Below, one piece after another: positions 21,845 to 32,100 of a stretch of 43,640 nt of DNA (position 1 is the first letter of the stretch; every line of letters starts with the position of its first letter). A model generated the notes under the pieces. The model saw nothing but the letters and a program-made list of their open reading frames with translations. It was not told where the DNA came from and ran no database searches. This DNA is from JACZST01 sp964195155. GTDB lineage: Bacteria; Actinomycetota; Acidimicrobiia; Spongiisociales; UBA5794. A program made the translations under genes and the position numbers. The stretch is from positions 1-43,640 of the forward strand of contig CAXMOP010000103.1 of NCBI GenBank assembly GCA_964195155.1. Direction: 5' to 3'.

Positions 21845-24037
21845 TCAGCCCTTGGGTGCCCCGTCTCCGGCGGAAACCGTCACCGCCCACGCCTGTATCG
21901 GGCTCCCCGTCAGGTCGACGATGCCGCTGACCGCATCGCCGATCTGGTCCTCGGCGATCGTCTCTGCCACCGTGGCATCGACAAGGATCTGGCCGGGCTC
22001 GGCGGTGTCCGCAAGGGCGGCGGCCTTTCGCCTTGGCTCGCCCCACACGTCGAAGTACATCCGCTCGGCGCCCACGATTCCGGTCACGACGTCCCCGGCG
22101 GCCAGCCCGGCGCGAAAGACCGTGTCGATCTCGTCTCGCTCCCCCATCGCCCGGATCAGATCGCGGGCGGCAACGACGAATCCGAGAGCGCGGTCGGTCT
22201 CGGCGTCGTCCACCTCCAGGCCGCTGGCATACACCAGCTGCGCCGCCGACGACCTGAGGGCTTCCACGCCGTGCTCCCCGGCAAGGCGCGTCATCGCCCC
22301 CGCCAGCTCGACGCCGTGGTCAAGGAGTAGTTGCTGGGTGAGCGGATCGTCGATCTCGACCACGTCGAGAGCAACCACGATCACCGTGATGTCCCGCTCG
22401 GCCTGGGCGACGTCGTCGCCCATCTGGACCTGGGCGACCAGGCGACTCGGCAGCACGGAGCTGAGCAGCTCGTTGGTTTCGGCCTCGGCCTGGACCAGTG
22501 CCGCGTCCTCCTGGCGCATAGCCTCGACGAGGCCGTTGAAGTTCTCCGACAGGTCGCCGAACTCGTCGCGGCTGTCGACCGGGAGCTCGACCTCGAGATC
22601 GCCGGCACTGACCTCCCGGGTGGCATCGAGGATCGGCGCCACCGGCCGCAGCACCCTGGTGGCAAGGACGAAGCCGACGACGGCGAGAACCGGCACCAGG
22701 ATCACGCCAAGGATCAGTGTCCGTCGCAGGAGGCTGCCTAACGGCGCATACACCTCGCTCTCCTGTGCTTCGGCAACAATGACCCAGCCGAGCGAGCCGA
22801 CGTCGAGGGGACCGGCAGTCGTGAAGGTCCCTTCGCCCAGATAGTTGACCGACCGGTCGATGAAGAGATCGCCGGCCAACGCCGCCGCAACGGCTTCGGT
22901 GTCGACCGGCTGGATGAGCACGGTGGTCCCGAAGACGTCCACCGCGGTTGCGACCTGGGGTGGGTAGCCGGCATCGGCGACGGCGACCAGGTATTCCTCC
23001 GGTTGCTCGATCCAGAGCCTGGAGTCGGTTCGCATCAGCGAGTCGGTTCCGACGACGAACACCTCGCCGGTGTCGCCGAGGCCGGTGCCGCGCCAGTTCC
23101 CTCCGGCGGTCGTGATCTGGGTCAGCATCGAGTGGGGGACCTCGACGGCCACGACACCGACCAGCACACCGCCGTCGCGCATCGCCGATGCGGCAAACAA
23201 CGTCGGGGCGCCACCCGCAGGCGCATAGGGCGTGAAGTCGATCAACACCGTTTCGCCTGCGGCCGCTTCGGTGAGGCCCTCGAGAATCACGGTGGCGAGG
23301 CCGCTGTCGCGATGCGGACCGGAATCCAGGTCGGTGCCGAATTCGCCCCGCTTGTCGACCGTGTACACCACGCTGCCGCTCGATGCGTCGATCAGCAGCA
23401 GATCACCGAACCCCAGCGCGTCGCGCATACCCCGGAGGGCTCGGTGGTGGAGGGCATGGGCCGTCGAGTACCCGGACCCGTCCCCGGGATCATCGAGTTG
23501 CGCTCTCTCACCGAGGGCGTTCGGGTTCTGGACGAGGTAGTGGTACTGGAGATACCGGCCGCGCTCCGAGACCGGCAGCAATGCCTCGGCGGTGGCCGGC
23601 GTCACTCCGGGAATCGCCGACGTGGCAACCCCACGCTCGTAGAAGTCGACGAGCTCGTCTTGTTGGGCCGGAGTGAGCTGCTCGTCGAGTGCCGCGTACC
23701 CGGAGGAGAGATCGCCCAATGCACCAATCACCCCCAGATCCGCCGCCAACATCGCCGTGGACTCCTTGATACCGGCAACGTTGCTCTCGATGATGTGGGC
23801 CCGCGTCGAACCGATGTCGATGAGGCCGGTTTCGACCATGCCGTTGATGAGCTGACGTGCGGAAAGGAAGTTGAACACGCTGAGCACCAGTACCGAGAGC
23901 AATGAGATGCCGATGAAGAAGAACGCCACCTCCGCTCTGGCGGTGCGGCCGCGTCGCTTCGCCTTCGGCGTCGCCTCACCAACTGCGCCCGGGTCCGGTG
24001 GCCGGTCGGCCGGTGAGTCGGTGTCCACGATGGTCAT
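21845..24037 (-). CDS. membrane sensor with degenerate class III cyclase domain, copy 1
   Basis: A 730-residue protein has a cytoplasmic N-terminus, a membrane helix at about 36-60, a large extracytoplasmic sensor of dCACHE type (about 60-432), a second helix (about 433-455), HAMP (about 455-510) and a C-terminal cyclase-homology domain (about 530-720). The fold is recognisable from GLAAGDVVTGIVGAERMYFDVWGE and PGQILVDATVAETI, but catalytic residues are gone. The second metal-binding G-D is A-A in VEALRSSAAQLV, the first metal site reads VALDVVEIDD, and the transition-state Asn/Arg region reads PRRKAAAL. It is therefore unlikely to make cAMP or cGMP. It is paralogous to the protein at 25569-27773. 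Its start overlaps the stop of the channel gene by four bases, so all three are one operon. It probably relays an external ligand signal through protein contact. Confidence 0.85.
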   Translation of the reverse strand: MTIVDTDSPADRPPDPGAVGEATPKAKRRGRTARAEVAFFFIGISLLSVLVLSVFNFLSARQLINGMVETGLIDIGSTRAHIIESNVAGIKESTAMLAADLGVIGALGDLSSGYAALDEQLTPAQQDELVDFYERGVATSAIPGVTPATAEALLPVSERGRYLQYHYLVQNPNALGERAQLDDPGDGSGYSTAHALHHRALRGMRDALGFGDLLLIDASSGSVVYTVDKRGEFGTDLDSGPHRDSGLATVILEGLTEAAAGETVLIDFTPYAPAGGAPTLFAASAMRDGGVLVGVVAVEVPHSMLTQITTAGGNWRGTGLGDTGEVFVVGTDSLMRTDSRLWIEQPEEYLVAVADAGYPPQVATAVDVFGTTVLIQPVDTEAVAAALAGDLFIDRSVNYLGEGTFTTAGPLDVGSLGWVIVAEAQESEVYAPLGSLLRRTLILGVILVPVLAVVGFVLATRVLRPVAPILDATREVSAGDLEVELPVDSRDEFGDLSENFNGLVEAMRQEDAALVQAEAETNELLSSVLPSRLVAQVQMGDDVAQAERDITVIVVALDVVEIDDPLTQQLLLDHGVELAGAMTRLAGEHGVEALRSSAAQLVYASGLEVDDAETDRALGFVVAARDLIRAMGERDEIDTVFRAGLAAGDVVTGIVGAERMYFDVWGEPRRKAAALADTAEPGQILVDATVAETIAEDQIGDAVSGIVDLTGSPIQAWAVTVSAGDGAPKG

Positions 24038-25572
24038 GGCCCCGACCCGCCCTCGGCGGAATCCCCGTCACCCGAAGGCAGCGCTGCCTCCGGTTCGGTG
24101 GCTCCCACCGATATCCCATCGACGACGATCTCGGTCGGCGTCGCCAGGCGCTGACGCCGCGCCGCCGCCAGCCGGTTCAGGGCCTGGGTCAGCTGCGGGT
24201 TCCGGCTGGTGACCGCACCGATGCCCTCGGCGCCGAGGACGACCACCTCGCAATCGGTCAACGCGATCACCCGGGGTGGCTCTTCGTTTCGGCTGGCCTG
24301 GGCGGTCGCGCCAAAGATGTCGCCATCGCTGATGTCGACATACCCGCCGAGCGGATCGCCGCCGATGATGCGGGCCCGGCCCTCCCATAGCACGTAGCGA
24401 TCGGGGCTGGCTTGGCCCCCACTGAGGATGGTCTCGCCTTTGCTGAAGCGGACCCCGCGCGCCGTGGCGGCGAGCTGCTCGATGTCCGTCTCGTTGAGGT
24501 CGAACAGCAGCGGTGCCCGCCGGATCCGCTCGGCGAGGTCCTCGTTTGTGAGCTCGGCGTCCTTGGCTTCCTGGATGGGATCGTGGTGGAACAGGTCGTA
24601 GGCGGGGCTCGGCAGCGGAACCTCCATCCGGTGCGACATGTACCAGACCAGGGAACCGAAGTCGCTGGCCACCTTGGGGGCGATCGTGTAGTCGTCGATC
24701 CACAGCTGGGCCTGGTAGCCCATGAGCGGGTCGTCGATCTGTTTCACCTTGATGGTCGGCGCAGGATCATCGAGCACCCCCTCGGTGGCTCGGGCCGCAG
24801 CCAGCAGCATCTCTTTGGCGCGGGTCGGCGGATTCGAATACGCCACCTGGAGATCGACGGTGACCCGGTGCAGCCGCGCCGGTTGCGAGAAGTTGACGAT
24901 GGTGCCGCCGGCGAGGACGCTGTTTGGCATGACGATGAGGTCGCCGTTGCGGTCGCGGATCCGCGACGATCGCCAATTCATATCGAGCACGCGCCCCTCG
25001 ACGTCGTCCGCTTTGATCCAGTCCCCGGGACTGAACGGGCGATCCGAGATGAGGAGGAATCCGGAGGCCAGGCCGCTGAGCGTGTCCTGGAGCGCCACCG
25101 ACACCACGATCGAGGTGACACCGAGGGCGGCAAAGAGCCCGCTCACGTCAATATTCCACACGGCGGTGAACAGGATCCAACCCGCCGCGAGCAGGATCAG
25201 GAGGCGAGGGAGCATGAGCACCAGGGCAGGCACGCTTCGGGTACCCGGCACCTTGGATCGCTTCTTGACCCGTTCGGTCAGATAGGCAAACGTCTGCAGC
25301 GCGGCGGCGGCCACCGAAATGAGCAGTGCGGTGGCGATGACCTGGACGCCCAAGCTGTCCGGGCTCGCACGGAAAAGGAAGACGACGAGTGCGTACAAGG
25401 CCGCTAGCGGCAGCACCCAGCTGCGCACGGTGGAAACCGCCTCGACGAGCGGCGAGCCGCGTTGGCGGAGGCGCTCTTGCAATTCACCGGCGGCGATGAT
25501 GACCGCGGGCAGCGCCACCACCAGCACCGCGGCCCACACGGCCAGTGAGCCCTGGGTGAAGCCGTCGCTCAC
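24034..25572 (-). CDS. MscS-type channel with C-terminal cyclic-nucleotide-binding domain
   Basis: A 512-residue protein has about four membrane helices in residues 8-145, then the MscS core. GLFAALGVTSIVVSVALQDTLSGLASGFLLISDRPFSPGDWI is the pore helix and beta-domain entry, and NGDLIVMPNSVLAGGTIVN follows. A CNB domain spans about 372-475 (LFDLNETDIEQLAATARGVRFSKGETI to DCEVVVLG). MscS channels open with membrane tension; fused versions of the bCNG type are gated or modulated by ligand. The phosphate-binding cassette reads FGATAQASRNEEPPRVIAL: the Arg is kept, but the Glu normally after FG is Ala, so cAMP binding may be weak or altered. It lies between two degenerate-cyclase sensors with 4-nt overlaps at both ends. 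M. tuberculosis has a comparable channel/cyclase neighbour pair (Rv2434c/Rv2435c, from memory). Confidence 0.88.
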   Translation of the reverse strand: MSDGFTQGSLAVWAAVLVVALPAVIIAAGELQERLRQRGSPLVEAVSTVRSWVLPLAALYALVVFLFRASPDSLGVQVIATALLISVAAAALQTFAYLTERVKKRSKVPGTRSVPALVLMLPRLLILLAAGWILFTAVWNIDVSGLFAALGVTSIVVSVALQDTLSGLASGFLLISDRPFSPGDWIKADDVEGRVLDMNWRSSRIRDRNGDLIVMPNSVLAGGTIVNFSQPARLHRVTVDLQVAYSNPPTRAKEMLLAAARATEGVLDDPAPTIKVKQIDDPLMGYQAQLWIDDYTIAPKVASDFGSLVWYMSHRMEVPLPSPAYDLFHHDPIQEAKDAELTNEDLAERIRRAPLLFDLNETDIEQLAATARGVRFSKGETILSGGQASPDRYVLWEGRARIIGGDPLGGYVDISDGDIFGATAQASRNEEPPRVIALTDCEVVVLGAEGIGAVTSRNPQLTQALNRLAAARRQRLATPTEIVVDGISVGATEPEAALPSGDGDSAEGGSGP

Positions 25573-27773
25573 CGGCGCACCCCTTCGTGTTCCACCGTGG
25601 CTACAGCGATCCAGGCCGAGAGATCATCGGCGTCACTCGTGGCCTCTCTCAAGATCTCGTCGGCGGGGAGCCGCTCCTTGGTCGACTCCGAGATCAGGAT
25701 CTCACTCCCTGCCGCCCGGCTCGCCAACAAGTTGGCCGTCGTCACCGTCTCGCCCCAGATGTCATAGATCAGCCGGGCGTCACCCACCAGGCCGACGGTG
25801 ACCGCGCCACTGCTCAATCCAGCCGAAACCTCCAAAAGTGCATCCCCGGACCGGTCGATGGCGCGGACCGCCAACTGGGCTTGGCGGCAGAAGGCCAGGG
25901 CCCGTGGTGCGTGGTCCAGGTACGGGGCGCCGAGGCCGCAGACGGCCTCGTAGCTTCCTCCCATCACCCGGACACGCTCCAATCCGTTCGCCTCGGCAAG
26001 GGCGTCCAGGGTGTCGATGAGCTGTCTTGCCAGATTCTGATGATCGTGAACGGACCCTTGGTTCGCCATCTCGTCGATCCCTTCGATGGTGAGGATGGCG
26101 ACGGTGGCCTGCGGTGTGCGGTCGAGCAGTTTGCGGTCGCCGGTGCCGACTCGCTCGGCGGCGGCGGGCGGCAGGATCGTCTGGAGCACCTGGAGTTTGC
26201 GCGACAGCGCGTTTGCCACCAGACGCCTCCGACCGGCCAGATCGGCGACCATCTGGGTGAGGCCATCGGCCAGCTCGCGGAACTCGCGAACTCCACCGGC
26301 CGGCACCTCTGCTGCGATCCGCTTCTCCTTGGTCCACAACAGCGCGGCGCTCATGGCACGAATCGGGTTCACGAACGAGTTGGCCCACGCCACCATCAAA
26401 AAGGTGAGGCCAACCACGAAGACCACCAGGACGATCGTTGACTCTCGGCGGTAGCTGTTGACCGCAGCGTCGGCCTCCGCAGTCTCCTGCTCGGCCAGCA
26501 GCGACCAGCCGGCGCCGGGTATGGCGAGCGGCTGGTAGGCGGTCACGACCTCGCGGCCCTGGTAGCTGAGGTCGGTGGACCTGCCCGACTCGGTGCTCGA
26601 AGCGGCCCGGGACGCCTCGGTGTCGACCTCCTGGAAGAGAATCGTGGTGTCGAGTGACTCCATGCGATCGCGATCGTCCTGTTCGGTCAACGCCCGTTCG
26701 TCGATCCGGGTGAAGTACTCGGTGGGGTCTTCGGTGAAGAGCCTGGCATCGGAGCGCATCCGCTGATCGGCGCCGAGCAGGTATACGTCGCCGGTCTCGC
26801 CGAACAGCCCCTGTCTCCAGTCTGACTCGAGGATGCCGGCGATCGCATCGCGGCCAAGCCGCACGGCAATGACACCCACCTGGTCGCCGTCGTCGAAGAC
26901 CGCAGCAGCCAGGAACACGACCGGCTGATCGAACTCCGGGGTGTAGACGGCGTAGTCGGCGAGCCCAACGATCCCGGGTTGGCCGGTGGCGGTCACCCGA
27001 TCCACCAGGCGTGCCAGCGCGGTGCCGCTGTGGGGTCCGCTGTCGAGGCTGGTGGCAAAGGCGATGTCCTTGCTCGTCGAGTACACGACGACGTCCGCCT
27101 CGGGCTCGATCAGATACAGGTCGGTGAATCCGAACCGCTGGGCCGCATCGCGCAGCGTCGGATGAAAGCGTTCGTGGACATCGGTCCACTCGCTGCCGTC
27201 GCCGGCATCGGTGACGATGTGCCGTTCCCCTTCCTCGCCAATGTTGTCGGCGATGTACTTGGCTTGCAGGTAGGTGGCGGCAGTGTTGCCCGTTGAGAAC
27301 TCGGTCGGATCAACGGGAGCACCGCGGATGTCCTCGAGGAGTGGGATGAATTCGTCCAGGTAGTACGCGGTTTGGGCTTCCTCCTCGGCGGCGATACTTT
27401 CCGGATCCACCCTGGCCAAGTCTCGGTATGCCGCATCGAACTCCGTGATGGCGTCGGTGGTCATCTGGCTCGCCGCCAGGGACGCGACCCGGCCCCTGGT
27501 GGTGGTGAAGTAGCTCTCGAGTTCCGCTGCTTTCCCCCCGGCAATGGTATTGAGACGGCCCCTGGTGAGGTCGATAGCTGCATCGCCGGCACCGCTGGTG
27601 GCAACCAGACCGGCGACGACGATGGATCCGATGGTGACGATCAGCGCCGAGGTCGCCAGTCGTGTCGAGACCGAGGTCCGGTGGCGAAGGCCGCCGAATC
27701 GGCGGCGTTGCTCGCTCTCGGCGGGGGGTTGCTCCGTCACAGTGGGAGCGTAGTGGTGGGCAATGGCCACCAT
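25569..27773 (-). CDS. membrane sensor with degenerate class III cyclase domain, copy 2
   Basis: A protein of 734 residues starts at ATG 27773 (MVAIAHHYAPTVTEQ) with CAGGG a few bases upstream; the longer upstream frame runs into the palindromic regulatory region and the divergent gene. It has an N-terminal membrane helix, an extracytoplasmic dCACHE-like sensor (about 65-385), a second helix (VLVVFVVGLTFLMVAWA), a HAMP-like linker and a C-terminal cyclase-homology domain. Catalytic positions are lost. The first metal Asp is Thr (ATVAILTIEGID), the second G-D is G-G (RVMGGSYEAV), and the Asn/Arg pair is replaced (WGETVTTANLL). It has the same architecture and length as copy 1. Its stop overlaps the channel start as ATGA. 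It is the first gene of the operon and probably a receptor rather than an enzyme. Confidence 0.85.
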   Translation of the reverse strand: MVAIAHHYAPTVTEQPPAESEQRRRFGGLRHRTSVSTRLATSALIVTIGSIVVAGLVATSGAGDAAIDLTRGRLNTIAGGKAAELESYFTTTRGRVASLAASQMTTDAITEFDAAYRDLARVDPESIAAEEEAQTAYYLDEFIPLLEDIRGAPVDPTEFSTGNTAATYLQAKYIADNIGEEGERHIVTDAGDGSEWTDVHERFHPTLRDAAQRFGFTDLYLIEPEADVVVYSTSKDIAFATSLDSGPHSGTALARLVDRVTATGQPGIVGLADYAVYTPEFDQPVVFLAAAVFDDGDQVGVIAVRLGRDAIAGILESDWRQGLFGETGDVYLLGADQRMRSDARLFTEDPTEYFTRIDERALTEQDDRDRMESLDTTILFQEVDTEASRAASSTESGRSTDLSYQGREVVTAYQPLAIPGAGWSLLAEQETAEADAAVNSYRRESTIVLVVFVVGLTFLMVAWANSFVNPIRAMSAALLWTKEKRIAAEVPAGGVREFRELADGLTQMVADLAGRRRLVANALSRKLQVLQTILPPAAAERVGTGDRKLLDRTPQATVAILTIEGIDEMANQGSVHDHQNLARQLIDTLDALAEANGLERVRVMGGSYEAVCGLGAPYLDHAPRALAFCRQAQLAVRAIDRSGDALLEVSAGLSSGAVTVGLVGDARLIYDIWGETVTTANLLASRAAGSEILISESTKERLPADEILREATSDADDLSAWIAVATVEHEGVRR

Positions 27774-27807
27774 CGAACCCTGTGCCCGGTCAACGGTATC
27801 CTCCCTC

Positions 27808-27831
27808 CGTTGGTGAGCGCGCTCACCAACG
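27808..27831. promoter_or_regulatory. 24-bp perfect palindrome in divergent promoter region
   Basis: The half-site CGTTGGTGAGCG is followed immediately by its exact reverse complement, CGCTCACCAACG, with no spacer. It lies 35 bp upstream of the sensor-channel operon start and about 100 bp upstream of the divergent PfkB-kinase start. Its length, perfection and position fit an operator for a dimeric repressor such as a TetR-type protein. No such regulator gene is in the window. Confidence 0.65.
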
Positions 27832-27933
27832 AGGTCGATCATGGATGGCATCGCCCGGAGAGACCGGCCGCGACGCACTGATATGGTGGGTGGGGCCGCA
27901 GGGACCTGAACCAAGCAGATGGCAGGACAGACG

Positions 27934-28917
27934 ATGACATCGCGGGTCAGCGTGGTAGGGATCGGCAACGCGATCGTGGACGTGCTCGCCCGCGTCGACG
28001 ACTCATTTCTGAACGACATCGGTGCCGAGAAGCGATCGATGACGCTCATCGACGAGGAGCGAGCCGTCGAGGTCTACGACTCGATGGGCCCGGGCGTCGA
28101 GATGTCCGGCGGTTCGGTGGCCAACACCATCGCCGGTCTGGCGATCCTGGGGGGCAGCGCCGCATTCATCGGCCGGGTCGCCGATGATCAGCTGGGCCGC
28201 ATCTTCACCCACGATCTGTCATCGCTCGGCGTCGATGTCCGGCTGCGGCCGTTCAGCGGCGGGGCGTCGACGGCGCGCAGCCACATCCTCATCACGCCCG
28301 ATGGTCAGCGAACGATGCAGACGTACCTCGGTGCCTGCGCCGAGCTTGGGGTGGATGACATCAACGAGGACACGATCGGCGACCCCGAGGTCGTGCTCCT
28401 CGAGGGGTACGCCTGGGACATCGACCAGGGCCCGGAGCTAGCCCTCCAAGCGATGAAGGTCGCCGAGCACAGCGACTCGATCGTGGCGCTGTCGTTGTCG
28501 GACGCGTTGTGTGTCGATCGCCATCGAGATGCGTTTCTCGATGCCGCGGCCCGCCATGCCGGGATGGTGTTTGCCAACGAGAGCGAGATCATCAGCCTGT
28601 TCGGTGCGGACAGCTTCAACGAGGCGGTAGAGAAGACGTCTGAGTTTGACGCGCTTTTCGTGCTGACGCGCACCGAGAAAGGCTGTGTCGTCGTCGACGG
28701 CGCCGAGACCATTGTGCAGGATGCCTATCCGGTCGACGTGGTGACCGACGCCACCGGGGCCGGCGACGCCCACACCGCGGCGTTTCTCTATCAATGGGCA
28801 GCCGGCGGATCGCTGAAAGAGTGCGCCGTGTTTGCCTCGCGTTGCGCCACCGCCGTGATCAGCCAGGTCGGCGGTCGTCTCGACGAGACTGCCCTGGAGC
28901 GCATTCCGGAGCCCTGA
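27934..28917 (+). CDS. PfkB-family sugar/nucleoside kinase, probable adenosine kinase
   Basis: A 327-residue kinase starts at ATG 27934 with AGGA upstream; ATG 27919 in frame is an alternative. Motifs: VVGIGNAIVDVLARVDD at the N-terminus, MSGGSVANTIAGLAILGG (substrate-binding GG), and DATGAGDAHTAAFLYQWA, which holds the anion hole and catalytic Asp of the DTxGAGD signature. The architecture matches prokaryotic adenosine-kinase-like PfkB enzymes, which phosphorylate adenosine to AMP. Ribokinase-type specificity cannot be excluded. It is divergent from the sensor-channel operon, with the 24-bp palindrome between them. If the substrate is adenosine, it would link to purine nucleotide metabolism. 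Confidence 0.88.
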   Translation: MTSRVSVVGIGNAIVDVLARVDDSFLNDIGAEKRSMTLIDEERAVEVYDSMGPGVEMSGGSVANTIAGLAILGGSAAFIGRVADDQLGRIFTHDLSSLGVDVRLRPFSGGASTARSHILITPDGQRTMQTYLGACAELGVDDINEDTIGDPEVVLLEGYAWDIDQGPELALQAMKVAEHSDSIVALSLSDALCVDRHRDAFLDAAARHAGMVFANESEIISLFGADSFNEAVEKTSEFDALFVLTRTEKGCVVVDGAETIVQDAYPVDVVTDATGAGDAHTAAFLYQWAAGGSLKECAVFASRCATAVISQVGGRLDETALERIPEP

Positions 28918-28977
28918 GATCGACGCGATCGGTTGATCGTTTGATGGGCAGTGATTCAGTCAGAGAGGCGGTACCAC

Positions 28978-29166
28978 ATGCCAGGATCGTTCCTGCACCC
29001 GTTCGCCCAACCGCGTCAGGACGAAATCATGACAATTCGATCGGGCAAGACCCCTGTCCTGATCACCCTTGCCAACGGGGTCACTTCGGGGAACGTCGCA
29101 TCCTCCGGAGTCATCGTGAACAGGTCGATCATGTCGGGTCGTCGATTCGCAAAGTTTCCCTATTGA
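28978..29166 (+). pseudogene. possible N-terminal scrap of a class III aminotransferase
   Basis: A 62-codon frame with AGAGAGG upstream starts MPGSFLHPFAQPRQDEIMTI. This resembles the first about 24 residues of class III aminotransferases (SFLHPFxxP..DEFxTIxRGxG). The remainder is unrelated. The match is short and could be chance. Otherwise the 272 bp between the kinase and the next gene contain nothing recognisable. Confidence 0.25.
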
Positions 29167-29189
29167 TATGAGCGCGTCGCGGTGTCAGC

Positions 29190-32100
29190 GTGACCATTGA
29201 GTCGACGACAACCCTGGCGTACTGGTTCAGCGATCTCGAGGCCAGCACGCGACTGTGGGAGGAGCATCCCGACGCGATGCACGCGGCGCTCGCCCGGCAC
29301 GACGCCATCCTCCGTGGTGCCGTGGAAGATGCGAGCGGAAGCGTCGTCAAGACCACAGGCGACGGGCTGATGGCGGTCTTCGATGAGCCTGCCGATGCCG
29401 TGGCCGCCGGGGTCAACGCCCAGCAGGCATTGGAAGGAGAGGCGTGGGAAGAAACCGGGCCCCTGCTCGTCCGGATCGGCATCCACATGGGTGAGGCCCA
29501 GCCGAGAGCGGGCGATTACTACGGGCCAGCCGTGAACCGGGCGGCTCGGGTGATGTCGGCGGCACATGGTGGGCAGATCTTGATTTCGGAAGCGATCGCC
29601 GACCAGGTGAGCCGTTCACTGCCGCCACAGATCAGCGTGCGTGACCTCGGCGAGCATCGACTCAAAGATCTCGCCGGGCCCGAACGTCTCTATCAACTCG
29701 TCGTCCCGGGTCTGCCCGAAGCGTTCCCGGCGCTGTCGACGCTCGACCTGCGGCCCAACAACCTTCCCACCCAGACCTCGGTGTTCCTCGGCCGGGAAGC
29801 GGAGCTGAGCGAGCTTCGCACCCTGCTCGACGGCACGAACACCCGATTGCTGACGTTGACCGGCCCGGGAGGAACCGGAAAGACCCGCCTCGCCTTGCAG
29901 GCCGCTGTGGATCAGCTCGACCGTTTCGAGGACGGGTTGTTCTTCGTGGATCTCGCCCCGGAGCGAGATGCACAAGGCGCCTTCTCCGCAATCGTGCGCA
30001 CCCTCGCCGTCGAGGGTGCCGCCGACGCCCAGCCGCTCGAAGCACTCAAGAGCGGCCTTGCCGAGCGCCACATGCTGTTGTTGTTGGACAATTTCGAACA
30101 GGTCACCGATGCCGCCGCCGGCCTCGCTGAGTTGCTACAGCATTGTGCGGGCATCACCGCCGTCGTCACGAGCCGTGAGGCGCTCAGGGTGCGCGGGGAG
30201 CGCCTTTACCCGGTAGCGCCACTGTCCTTGCCGCCGTCGGGCAATGGGAGCACTCCACCGATCGGCCTGGTGATGGAGTCGGAGGCGGTTCGCCTGTTCG
30301 TCGAGCGCGCCGTCGAGCTGAGGCCCGACTTCGCAGTGACCGAGGACAATGTCGCTGCCATCGCCGCCATCTGCATCCACGTCGATGGCCTGCCCCTTGC
30401 CCTCGAGCTCGCCGTAGCGCGGCTCCGGCTGTTCTCTCCCGAAGATCTGAGCGATCGCCTGAAGAGCCGGCTCGACTTACTGCGCGGCGGAGCGAGGGAC
30501 ATGCCCGATCGGCAGCAGACGCTGCGCAACACCATCGAATGGAGCTACGAGCTGCTCAGCGAAAAGGAATGTCGCCTCTTCCAGCTGTTCGGTGTCTTCT
30601 CGGGAGCGCGGTTTGATGCCGTCGAAGGCCTCGCCGGCCGAATCGACGCGCTCTCCGACGTCGATGTCATCGACGGCCTCGAATCGCTCGTGGACAAGAG
30701 CCTGGTACGCCGGCTCGAGGACGATGGGCCCTGGTTTTCCATGCTCGAGACCATCCGCGAATACGCCGGGGAGCGGCTTGCCGAAGATCCCGAGCTCGCC
30801 AGGGCTGTAGCACAGGCCCATGCCGAGCACTACGTCGAACTCGCACGCGGCCTGCGGCCAATGCTCATCGGTGCTACACGCCAGCAAACGCTCGACGAGC
30901 TTGCACGCGAGCGGGAAAACCTGAGAACGGCGTGGCGCTACTTTGTGGCGGAAGAAGACCTCGAACGGCTCAACGATCTCCTCGACACGCTGTGGGTCCT
31001 CCATGACGCCAAGGGTTGGTACCGCGGCGTCATCGACCTGGCCAACGACCTGCTTGGCGTTCTCGCCATGGGACCCGAGACGCCGGAGCGGGTGCGCGAG
31101 GAGATCGCTCTTCAGACCAGCGTGGCGCGTGCTCTGATGACGCTTCGCGGCTACTCCGCAGAGGTCGAGGATGCGTTCAGCAGAGCGCTGCAACTCTCCG
31201 CGGATACCGGGCACCTTCCGGAGCGCTTCCCGGTGCTACGCAGCCTCGCCAGCCTGTACGTCCTCCGCAACGAGCCGGAGAAGGCCCTGGAGGTCGGCCG
31301 GGAGCTGCTGGCGATGGCCGACGAGCAGGGTGATGCCGGGCTCCAGGCGGAGGCCCACTTCGTCGTCGGTGTCAACACGGTCTTCGACGATGCCGACGCC
31401 GGCATGGAGCACCTGGACAAGGCGGTTGAGCTCTTCGATCCCAAGACGGCGCGATCCGAACGGTTTCGCCTCGGCCCCAGCCCCGGGGTGCAATCGCTCA
31501 CGACATCGGCGCTGCTGCTGTGGATGCTCGGATTTCCCCAGCGCGCCATGGAGCGGGCGGCCCTTGCCGAGCAAGTGAGCGCTGAGCTCGATCACCCGGC
31601 GACCAGGGCGTATGCGCTCCATCACGTGTCGCTGCTCTATCTGTTCGAACAGCGGATCGACCTCGTCTCCGAGCGCTCCGCCGAGCTGCTCCAGGTGGCA
31701 AATGCCAACGACTACCCGATCTGGCGAGCGCTGGCCCTCATGATGCAGAGCCTGGTTCGCATCGCCGCTGGCGAATCGGACGAGGGCGTCGCCCAGTTGG
31801 AGCACGGCATGGAGCTGTACCAGGGTGAGACCACCCCTCCGATATTCTGGCCCCTGCTGCTGACCCTGCAGGCCACCGGATATGCGATGGCGGGGCGTTT
31901 CGAGGAGGGCCTTGGGCTCGTTGATGAAGCGCTCGGTTTCTTCCAGCCGGACGAAGCCCTCTCCTTCGACACCGTCATCTTGCGCGGCGATCTGCTGCTC
32001 GGTCGCTCCGACGCGGCCGGGGCAGCCGAAATGTATGCGCAAGCCATGCAGGCGGCCGCCGATTTCGGGGCACGTATGCCCGAGCTCCGGTCCGCGACGC

